Shown here: one piece after another, positions 30,525 to 38,500 of the stretch
Position numbering within the stretch: the first letter of the stretch is position 1
Layout: each line of letters starts with the position of its first letter
Source of the DNA: Crocinitomicaceae bacterium
GTDB taxonomy: Bacteria; Bacteroidota; Bacteroidia; Flavobacteriales_D; Crocinitomicaceae
Assembly (NCBI GenBank): GCA_002709305.1
Contig: PAQM01000027.1
Location: forward strand, 62,001-126,000
DNA length: 64,000 nucleotides
Direction: 5' to 3'
The notes under the pieces: generated by a model
The model's input: only the letters and a program-made list of their open reading frames with translations
Told to the model about the DNA's origin: nothing
The model's database searches: none
Translations under genes and position numbers: made by a program

Positions 30525-32963
30525 TTATCTAAACATTAAAACTGAACCAAAATTTTCTTTTCTCTCATCCGAAGCAGTGACTTTGAATTCTACTTTCCAA
30601 CTATAAACACCATCTTGAACATAGGCCCCATTAAAAGTACCATCCCAACCAATATTTACATCATGACTTTCAAATATTAATTGACCCCAACGATTGAAGA
30701 TCAATAATGTATAATCAAAAGGGTCATAACCAGAGGAGAATACAGGCTGAAAAGTATTATTAAAAGGGTCCCCATCTGGAGTAAATGCATTAGGGATGTA
30801 GTAAATAAGTGGCTCTTCAATCTGTATGGGCTGAACTAGAGTATCAGAACATCCAAAAGAATTATATGCTATTAGAGTGATGTCATCAATTATATCAGAA
30901 GATGAAAAAGAATAAATCGGAGAATCTTCAGAAGAAAACTCGCCACTATCTCCAAAAATCCACATATAAGAATCTGCACCTTCAGAGGTGTTTATAAAGG
31001 TAACTTCAACATTATTTAAGGAAGAAAAATCGGTTTGATTTTGAAAAAAAGAAGCGATTACAGGAAGATATTCTGTGACATTTATATTTACTATACTGTC
31101 ACACCCGGAAAGGGATGTAAAAATTTCACTATATGATCCAGGGCTATATGTATTCCCTATTTCTGAAGTATAGATTTCACCAAAACAAACGGATTCATCA
31201 ATTGACGAAGTTATTAAAGGGAGCTCTGTAATCATATAAGTTACTATACTATCACAACCATTTGAAGAAACAAATGTTTCGTTAAAAGAACCTGGGCCAT
31301 ACAAATTACCCTGAGCAGAAGTATATTGTTCTCCAAAACAAACTGTGTCTATAACATTAGCAGAGTTAGAAAACAAAGCTGTAACGTGACTTACGATAAT
31401 AGAATCACAACCATTAACAGAAAATAAATTAGATGTGTGAGATGTGTTTCCAGTAATAACTTCATTTGTGCCATCCGGATAAGTCACGGTTGAACTCTCA
31501 CAAGCAAAGATACTATCTGTAACATTATACAAAGGTTGCATAGTTACATTTGTAACTATAATAGAATCACAACCATTAACAGAAAATAAATTAGATGTGT
31601 GTGTTGTATTTCCAGTAATAACTTCATTTGTGCCATCCGGATAAGTCACGGTTGAACTCTCGCAAGCAAAGATGCTATCAGTAACATTATACAAAGATTG
31701 CATAGTTACATTCGTAACTATAATAGAATCACAACCACCTGTCGTTAGTAAATTAGATGTATGTGATGTGTTTCCAGTAACAACTTCATTTGTGCCATCT
31801 GGATATGTAACTGTTGAATTTTCACAAACAGATATGCTATCTGTAACATTAATTGTTGTGATAGTGACTAAAATAGAATCAATAGAAAAGCAAGAAGCAT
31901 CTAATGTATCCTCATAACCAACATAATATGTTCCTGGAGAAGATACTAGGTTTGATATTGGATTAATAGAAGCATTTGCATCTGCTAAGGTTGAATAAAA
32001 TTGAGCATTACCTATACCCGAAGAAACATTGATACCATTGTTCAAATCAACATTGTTTGGAGCACAATTAGTCAAATCATCCGTTATTAGTAAGGGTGGA
32101 ATACATGGGGCAACACTGCATGCAAGATTAAAGCCTGTTAACACATCAAACCCAAACCATGTTCTTGTTGCAACATCATATAAAAATGCCATACTATTAG
32201 CCCAAGAAGCTCTAAAAGCATTGTTTACTACAGTCGATGCAGGAAGCTGAGACATCCCCGCATAAACCCCAGTAACTTTATCAACAAAATATATCCGCTT
32301 TAATTGATAGTCTACTAAACCAATTTCATGTCCTAAACAATCTGTATAAAAAACAGAATTATTATTTAAATTACCAAAAGCTACAGGAAGCCCCGTAATA
32401 GGAAGAGTAGAAATTAATGTATTGGTAGCTCTATCACGCTTTTGTATAGATCCTGCATCATAATACCAAATTTCATTGTCAACACAATTATAATCTCCAA
32501 CAGATTGAGCTGTAGGCTGATTATTGCCGACAAAAATATTAGACCCTGTGTTTAACGCAAAACCTGTACCATTTAAATTAAAAGTCCATATTCCAAAAGC
32601 ATTATATCCATTAGCTTCTAACTGGTCTTCATTAAAATTCCACCATAAGCCACGAATATCAAAACCTGTATTGGTTTGAAACAAAGGATTGCCGAGCTCA
32701 TCAAAAGTTTCAAGAGGAAACCCAGAATTTCCAGCAATACCAGCATAATAGACATTAAAGTTTGGATTAAATGCAACACCAGAAGCGTTTGTGCCACCAG
32801 ACTGAACAAAACCTAATGAAACAGTTGGTATTGCGTTGGGTATCACGGCACACTGAGCAAGAATATTTAATGATTGTGAGGTAAATAAAAAAACAGTAAG
32901 TATAAAAAATAAACTACTAGTTAAATTTATATTTTTTTTTACCCCTAACATAATCTTAATCAA
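30525..32963 (-). CDS. Large cell-surface protein with T9SS type B (gliding motility-associated CTD) sorting domain and repeated 'GCDSIIVTNVT' modules
   Basis: C-terminus YYIPNAFTPDGDPFNNTFQPVF...LLIFNRWGQLIFESHDVNIGWDGTFNG...DGVYSWKVEFK is the type B CTD; PKD-like VEVTFINTSEGADSYMWIFGDSG. Confidence 0.92.
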   Translation of the reverse strand: MIKIMLGVKKNINLTSSLFFILTVFLFTSQSLNILAQCAVIPNAIPTVSLGFVQSGGTNASGVAFNPNFNVYYAGIAGNSGFPLETFDELGNPLFQTNTGFDIRGLWWNFNEDQLEANGYNAFGIWTFNLNGTGFALNTGSNIFVGNNQPTAQSVGDYNCVDNEIWYYDAGSIQKRDRATNTLISTLPITGLPVAFGNLNNNSVFYTDCLGHEIGLVDYQLKRIYFVDKVTGVYAGMSQLPASTVVNNAFRASWANSMAFLYDVATRTWFGFDVLTGFNLACSVAPCIPPLLITDDLTNCAPNNVDLNNGINVSSGIGNAQFYSTLADANASINPISNLVSSPGTYYVGYEDTLDASCFSIDSILVTITTINVTDSISVCENSTVTYPDGTNEVVTGNTSHTSNLLTTGGCDSIIVTNVTMQSLYNVTDSIFACESSTVTYPDGTNEVITGNTTHTSNLFSVNGCDSIIVTNVTMQPLYNVTDSIFACESSTVTYPDGTNEVITGNTSHTSNLFSVNGCDSIIVSHVTALFSNSANVIDTVCFGEQYTSAQGNLYGPGSFNETFVSSNGCDSIVTYMITELPLITSSIDESVCFGEIYTSEIGNTYSPGSYSEIFTSLSGCDSIVNINVTEYLPVIASFFQNQTDFSSLNNVEVTFINTSEGADSYMWIFGDSGEFSSEDSPIYSFSSSDIIDDITLIAYNSFGCSDTLVQPIQIEEPLIYYIPNAFTPDGDPFNNTFQPVFSSGYDPFDYTLLIFNRWGQLIFESHDVNIGWDGTFNGAYVQDGVYSWKVEFKVTASDERKENFGSVLMFR
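31390..31875 (-). repeat. Three tandem 162-bp (54-aa) repeat units within the T9SS type B protein gene
   Basis: Identical seed ATAATAGAATCACAACC at 31396 and 31558 (offset 162) and about 31720. My hand alignment of the first two shows 8 differences in 162 bp; the third is more diverged. Confidence 0.9.
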
Positions 32964-33141
32964 ATTTAGGCATTTTATCTTGTATCAACTAAATACTTTT
33001 AATAATTGAGAACTTAACAAAGTTGAATAAACTTACTTTCATTTATAGATATCTTGAATTAAAGTAAATCGATAGAAAATTCTAATAACTATAAATCATC
33101 AAAATAAAAATTAAATGATTTAACTTTAGATTATAAAAGTG

Positions 33142-33873
33142 ATGAAACTAAAACGATTAAATAAAGCTATTTCGGAAACAGGATTTTGTTCGCGAAGAGA
33201 TGCTGATAGACTAATAGAAAAAGGTAAAGTTAGAGTAAATGGAGAGATTGCAACACTAGGTGAAAGGGTGAGGCCTGAAGATAGCATTAAAATAAATAAT
33301 AAATTAATAACTAAAAAAAGTAATAAAATTTATCTCGCTTTTAATAAACCAAAAGGTATAACATGTACAACAGACACTCTAATTAAAAGTAATATTGTCT
33401 CTTACATTAACTATCCTGATAGAATCTTCCCAATTGGACGCCTAGACAAGCCGAGCGAAGGATTGATTTTTTTGACAAACGATGGTGACATAGTAAATAA
33501 GATTCTTCGAGCTAAAAATAACCACGAGAAAGAATACATTGTCAATGTAGATAAAATGATAAACTCTTCATTTATTAAAAAAATGGAAGATGGTGTTGAA
33601 ATATTAAACACAAAAACACTTCCATGCAGAATCAAAAAAATTGACAATAATACGTTCAAAATCATCCTAACTCAGGGTCTAAACCGTCAAATCAGAAGGA
33701 TGTGCCATGCTTTAGGATACGAAGTTTTAAAATTAAAACGTATTCGCATTATGAATATAAAATTAGGGGATTTAAAACTAGGGGAATATCGCCATTTTAC
33801 AAATGGAGAATTAGAACGCATCTTAATGTTAATCAAAAATTCTTGTAAAACTGAAGAGGCTTCAAATATATAG
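33142..33873 (+). CDS. rluF: 23S rRNA pseudouridine synthase, RluF-like
   Basis: S4 domain MKLKRLNKAISETGFCSRRDADRLIEKGKVRVNGE; synthase motif FPIGRLDKPSEGLIFLTNDGD; GLNRQIRRMCHALGYEVLKLKRIRI. An in-frame GTG start lies at 33139. Confidence 0.93.
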   Translation: MKLKRLNKAISETGFCSRRDADRLIEKGKVRVNGEIATLGERVRPEDSIKINNKLITKKSNKIYLAFNKPKGITCTTDTLIKSNIVSYINYPDRIFPIGRLDKPSEGLIFLTNDGDIVNKILRAKNNHEKEYIVNVDKMINSSFIKKMEDGVEILNTKTLPCRIKKIDNNTFKIILTQGLNRQIRRMCHALGYEVLKLKRIRIMNIKLGDLKLGEYRHFTNGELERILMLIKNSCKTEEASNI

Positions 33874-33946
33874 TCTATAAAACCCTCCTACTTATTTAGA
33901 TAATAACATGAAGCAAATAAATTCTTTATCTTTATTTCTTTTTGTT

Positions 33947-36196
33947 ATGAAAAAAAATAGTAAAATAAGAATAACTAATAGGCCTAGTTATGCCGCTGGT
34001 GGTAAAGCTGTAATCATTGCTTTAAAAAATATTTTTACTCGTATGCCTATTGGTAAAAGTCTTAAAGTACTTAATAAGCTTAACAAAAAAAATGGGATTG
34101 ATTGTCCAGGATGTGCTTGGCCTGACCCCGATAAAAGATCGAAACTTGGTGAGTATTGTGAAAATGGTGTTAAAGCTATTGCTGAAGAAGCAATGGAAGC
34201 TAGAGCTAACCCAGAGTTCTTTGCTAAACACTCTGTTTCAGAGCTTGAGAGAAAAAGTGATTATTGGTTAGGTCAACAAGGAAGGCTTACTCATCCAATG
34301 ATTATTCGAGAAGGGCAATCTCATTATCAAAAAATATCATGGGATGAAGCTAATAAAGTTATCGCTGAAAACTTAAATAGTTTAAAAGACCCAAATGAAG
34401 CTGCTTTTTATACTTCGGGTAGGACAAGTAACGAAGCGGCATTTCTATATCAATTGTTTGTTCGTATGTATGGAACAAATAACCTCCCCGATTGTTCAAA
34501 TATGTGTCATGAATCAAGCGGTGTTGCTCTTTCCAAAACAGTAGGTATTGGAAAAGGTTCTGTAACACTAGATGATTTTTACAAATCTGATTTAATCCTT
34601 ATTTTTGGTCAAAACCCCGCTACAAATCACCCAAGGATGCTTTCTTGTTTAGAGAAAGCAAAAGCAAATGGTGCAAAGGTTGTCTCAATTAACCCATTAA
34701 AAGAGGTTGGTTTAGTTAGATTTAAAAATCCACAAAAAATAAATGGAGTCATGGGGAATGGTTCGATTATTTCAGACTTATATCTTCAAGTTAGAATTAA
34801 TGAAGATGTTGCTCTTCTCAAAGCAGTGATGATTAAATTATTTGAAAAAGCTAAAACTAATCCAGCTATTTTAGACAAATTTTTCATAGAAAATAAAACT
34901 GCAGGATTTAAAGAATTTAAGGAAGAATTAAACAATCATGATTTAGGCGCCTTAATTAATCGAACTGGTATTAAGGAAAAAGAAATTGATAGCCTTGTTA
35001 ATTTAATTGCAGAGAGAAAAAATATTATAACCTGTTGGGGTATGGGTCTTACACAACATGTGAATGGAGTTGATAATATTCAAGAATTAGTAAACCTATT
35101 ATTGATTAAAGGAAGTATTGGAAGACCTGGTGCAGGGACTTGCCCTGTTAGAGGGCACAGTAATGTTCAAGGTGATAGAACAATGGGTATTGCGGAGCGG
35201 CCATCCAAAGAATTGCTAAATAAGATTAGTGAGAATTTTGGTTTTACACCTCCACAGGAAGAAGGCTATAGTGTTACAGGTGCTATAAAAGCTATGTATG
35301 AAGAAAAAGTGAAAGTTTTTATCGGTATGGGAGGAAACTTCTTATCTGCCTCTCCAGATACAAACTACACATCAGTAGCACTAAAAAATTGTAATTTAAC
35401 TACTCATATCTCTACGAAATTAAATCGATCTCATTTAACTCATGGAAAAACAGGTTTAATCCTACCATCTATGGGAAGAACAGACAAATACTTTAAAAAT
35501 GGGAAATCGCAATTCTTGTCTGTTGAAAACTCTATGGGAGTTGTACATACAACACAAGGAATATTAAAACCACCCTCCGAGTTTGTAGAAAGTGAACCTG
35601 TTATAATAGCGAACATAGCAAAAGAAACGATAAAACAAGATAAAGTAGATTGGGACTTCTTAGTGGAAGACTATAAAAATATAAGAGATCTTATTGAAAA
35701 AACAATCTCGGGTTTTGAAGATTATAACGATCGATTAAAAAACCCACAAGGATTTGAATTACCAAATGGACCAAGAAAAGGAGATTTCACAACACCGAAT
35801 AAAAAAGCAAATTTTACAATTAATAAACTTTCCGAAAATATCTGCAAAGAAGAAGAATATATAATGATGACAACACGAAGTCACGATCAATTCAACACAA
35901 CAATTTATGGACTTGATGATAGGTATAGAGGAGTCTATAATGATAGAATGGTTGTATTTATGAATGAATATGACATTAAAAAGGAAGGACTTAAACAGGG
36001 AGATCAAATAACTCTTTACAATAATTATGATAACACAGAGCGTTTAGTAGAAGGATTCTCTGTCATATCATATAATATCCCCAAGGGATGTCTCGCCACA
36101 TATTTTCCTGAAGCAAACCCATTAGTTCCGTTAAGTCTTCAGGCAAGATTAAGTCATACACCATCATCTAAATCAGTAAAAGTGAAAATAAAATGA
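33947..36196 (+). CDS. FdhF/YdeP-family molybdopterin oxidoreductase
   Basis: NGIDCPGCAWPDPDKRSKLGEYCENGVKAIAEEA...GRTSNEAAFLYQLFVRMYGTNNLPDCSNMCHESSGVAL...GMGLTQHVNGVDNIQELVNLLLIKGSIGRPGAGTCPVRGHSNVQGDRTMGI. In-frame ATG also at 33908. Confidence 0.92.
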   Translation: MKKNSKIRITNRPSYAAGGKAVIIALKNIFTRMPIGKSLKVLNKLNKKNGIDCPGCAWPDPDKRSKLGEYCENGVKAIAEEAMEARANPEFFAKHSVSELERKSDYWLGQQGRLTHPMIIREGQSHYQKISWDEANKVIAENLNSLKDPNEAAFYTSGRTSNEAAFLYQLFVRMYGTNNLPDCSNMCHESSGVALSKTVGIGKGSVTLDDFYKSDLILIFGQNPATNHPRMLSCLEKAKANGAKVVSINPLKEVGLVRFKNPQKINGVMGNGSIISDLYLQVRINEDVALLKAVMIKLFEKAKTNPAILDKFFIENKTAGFKEFKEELNNHDLGALINRTGIKEKEIDSLVNLIAERKNIITCWGMGLTQHVNGVDNIQELVNLLLIKGSIGRPGAGTCPVRGHSNVQGDRTMGIAERPSKELLNKISENFGFTPPQEEGYSVTGAIKAMYEEKVKVFIGMGGNFLSASPDTNYTSVALKNCNLTTHISTKLNRSHLTHGKTGLILPSMGRTDKYFKNGKSQFLSVENSMGVVHTTQGILKPPSEFVESEPVIIANIAKETIKQDKVDWDFLVEDYKNIRDLIEKTISGFEDYNDRLKNPQGFELPNGPRKGDFTTPNKKANFTINKLSENICKEEEYIMMTTRSHDQFNTTIYGLDDRYRGVYNDRMVVFMNEYDIKKEGLKQGDQITLYNNYDNTERLVEGFSVISYNIPKGCLATYFPEANPLVPLSLQARLSHTPSSKSVKVKIK

Positions 36197-36582
36197 GAAT
36201 ATTCTTGGGTACATTTCTTGGTTTAATTGCTGCATTCTTTTCAATTGCTTTATTGGAGCCACTTGGACATTTATTATTCCCTGTTCCATTTAAAATAGAT
36301 TTTAATAATATAGATGAACTTGAATCGAAGTTACACCTTATACCATTTGGAACACATATATTTGTAGCTATAGTTCATGGTATCGGTTTAGCAATAGGTC
36401 TTGGTGTATCTAGATTAATTGAGAAAAACACTATATATCCAATTTTAATAATTGGAGGGTTCGTCGTTTTTGCAACAATAATAAACGTATTTATAATCCC
36501 CCATCCGTTATGGTTTAGTATCTTAGACTTATTGATTGTTTCTTCAATTTTAATCATTACAATTATATTTTTAAAAAAATAA
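36193..36582 (+). CDS. Small polytopic membrane protein, unknown function
   Basis: Four predicted hydrophobic segments; ATGA start/stop overlap with the YdeP-like gene. Confidence 0.7.
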   Translation: MRIFLGTFLGLIAAFFSIALLEPLGHLLFPVPFKIDFNNIDELESKLHLIPFGTHIFVAIVHGIGLAIGLGVSRLIEKNTIYPILIIGGFVVFATIINVFIIPHPLWFSILDLLIVSSILIITIIFLKK

Positions 36583-36588
36583 ACTAAA

Positions 36589-37176
36589 ATGTTTACAGGA
36601 ATAGTAGAAAAAATAGGCGTAGTTAAGAACATAAATTATGAAAAAGAAAATGTCCATTTCACTATAGCCTCATCATTTACTAATGAACTTAAAATTGACC
36701 AAAGTATATCACATGATGGTTGCTGCTTAACAGTTATTGACATTGAAAATGATGAATATACCGTAACTGCAATTAAAGAAACAATAAATAAAACTAACTT
36801 AAGTGATTGGAAGGTTGGAACAAAAGTCAACTTAGAACGATGCACTAAAATGAATGGGAGATTAGATGGTCATATTGTCCAAGGACATGTTGACACAACT
36901 GGAACATGTTTGAATATTGAGGATGAAAATGGAAGTTGGAAATATACATTCAAATATAACTCAAAAGATGTAACGGTTGAAAAGGGGTCCATTACAATAA
37001 ACGGAATAAGCCTAACTGTCTTAGACTCTAAAGAAAACTCTTTTTCTGTATGTATTATACCTTATACATATGAAAACACTAATCTACATGAAATAAAAGC
37101 TGGAGATTTAGTAAATTTAGAATTCGATATTATTGGAAAATATATCGCTAAATTAATCGATAAAAGAAACAACTAA
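36589..37176 (+). CDS. ribE: Riboflavin synthase (alpha subunit type)
   Basis: MFTGIVEKIGVVKNI...SISHDGCCLTVIDIE...GRLDGHIVQGHVDTTG...ITINGISLTVLD: two lumazine-binding repeats. Confidence 0.96.
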   Translation: MFTGIVEKIGVVKNINYEKENVHFTIASSFTNELKIDQSISHDGCCLTVIDIENDEYTVTAIKETINKTNLSDWKVGTKVNLERCTKMNGRLDGHIVQGHVDTTGTCLNIEDENGSWKYTFKYNSKDVTVEKGSITINGISLTVLDSKENSFSVCIIPYTYENTNLHEIKAGDLVNLEFDIIGKYIAKLIDKRNN

Positions 37177-37182
37177 GAGACA

Positions 37183-37719
37183 ATGCCATTTTTATTTTTA
37201 GCCCTTTCCTTTTCACTCAGCGTAAATAATAAATTGATTTTTGATTTCAACAAAAATTGTGCTTTAAACAAATGGATTGTAGTTAACGATGATGTAATGG
37301 GCGGTAAATCAAATGGAAAATTAATTCTTAATAAGGCCGGTAATGCTGTGTTTAAAGGAGAGGTTTCTCTTGAGAATAATGGTGGCTTCTCTTCCATAAG
37401 ATATAAGATGAAGAAAACTACGACTCCAAAGAAATCATACATTTCAATGAAGATTCGGGGAGATGGAAAACGATATCAACTCAGAATAAAAGAAAAATCT
37501 AACGATTATTACAGTTACGTTAAGTACTTTCAAACATCTAATGTTTGGGAAGAAATCAAAATTCCAATTAATTCTATGTATCCTTCATTCAGAGGCAGAA
37601 AAATAGATAAAGAAAACTTTAACAAAACATCTATTGAAGAGATTGGATTTTTAATAGGTAATAAAAAACAAGAGAAATTCAATCTAGAAATAGACAAAAT
37701 AGAACTTTCCACTAAATAA
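37183..37719 (+). CDS. CIA30 (complex I intermediate-associated protein 30)-family protein
   Basis: IFDFNKNCALNKWIVVNDDVMGGKSNGKLILNKAGNAVFKGEVSLENNGGFSSIRYKM. Confidence 0.88.
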   Translation: MPFLFLALSFSLSVNNKLIFDFNKNCALNKWIVVNDDVMGGKSNGKLILNKAGNAVFKGEVSLENNGGFSSIRYKMKKTTTPKKSYISMKIRGDGKRYQLRIKEKSNDYYSYVKYFQTSNVWEEIKIPINSMYPSFRGRKIDKENFNKTSIEEIGFLIGNKKQEKFNLEIDKIELSTK

Positions 37720-37727
37720 ACATAAAT

Positions 37728-38495
37728 ATGGACAAAACGAAACAAAACAAATTTGCAAAACTATCTCAAATATTAGGAATCATTTCTATACCAACTTCCT
37801 TTATTTATGGTTTAGGCTTTTTTATTGGTATAGCTGCTATTATTCTGTCAATTGTTGCTAACAATAAAATTAAATCTGATCCTAGTCTTTCTAACTCAAG
37901 AGGAAAGTGTATTACTGGTATTATAACTGGATGTATTGGCCTTTTAATTGGTCTTTTTGCTATCGCTATTAATACAGGCGAAAACTCACATAAAGAGTAT
38001 TTAAAAAATAATGAATACTATCAAAAACTTTTAGAAGAACAATCTAAAAAACTTAGTAAAGAGGAAAGAGATAGTATAGCATTAGTAAAAGACAGTTTGT
38101 CATTAGTAAAAAAAATAAAGGATAGTTTAGAAATTGTAAATAAAACAAAAACAGCTTTTGAATTATGTTCAACCTATAATAACAATAAAATTCGAGCTGA
38201 TAGAACTTTTAAAAATAAATGGATATATGTTAAAGGTAATCTTTCCAAGATAGATGGTGGTGATGATGGAGTAACACTTTGGATTGATTCTAACAAAGAT
38301 GAATTCCTTTCCTGTAATGTTTATTGCCGTTTAAGAACTTTTGAGAATTCTGGAATTAAAGAACATCGAAAAAGAGCTCAGCTAAATGAAGTAGCAGAAC
38401 TTAATGTAGGAGATGAAATAACTATATACGGAAAGTGTGACGGTATAGACCCTCTATTCAGTGAGCCGGTATTAATCGATTGTCATATCAAATAA
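37728..38495 (+). CDS. DUF4190-like membrane protein with C-terminal OB-fold-like domain
   Basis: LSQILGIISIPTSFIYGLGFFIGIAAIILSIVANNKIK...GKCITGIITGCIGLLIGLFAIAI; C-term KWIYVKGNLSKIDGGDDGVTLWID...VGDEITIYGKCDG. Confidence 0.65.
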   Translation: MDKTKQNKFAKLSQILGIISIPTSFIYGLGFFIGIAAIILSIVANNKIKSDPSLSNSRGKCITGIITGCIGLLIGLFAIAINTGENSHKEYLKNNEYYQKLLEEQSKKLSKEERDSIALVKDSLSLVKKIKDSLEIVNKTKTAFELCSTYNNNKIRADRTFKNKWIYVKGNLSKIDGGDDGVTLWIDSNKDEFLSCNVYCRLRTFENSGIKEHRKRAQLNEVAELNVGDEITIYGKCDGIDPLFSEPVLIDCHIK

Positions 38496-38500
38496 GAAAA

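Noticed and set aside
31390-31875. 162-bp repeats as a CRISPR-like or mobile repeat array
   Set aside because: Units are in frame, encode a surface module with GCDSI/VT motifs, and have no spacers.
33947-36196. Selenocysteine-containing formate dehydrogenase
   Set aside because: No in-frame TGA; N-terminal DCPGCAWPDP and overall pattern fit the YdeP-like branch, and no FDH partner subunits are nearby.
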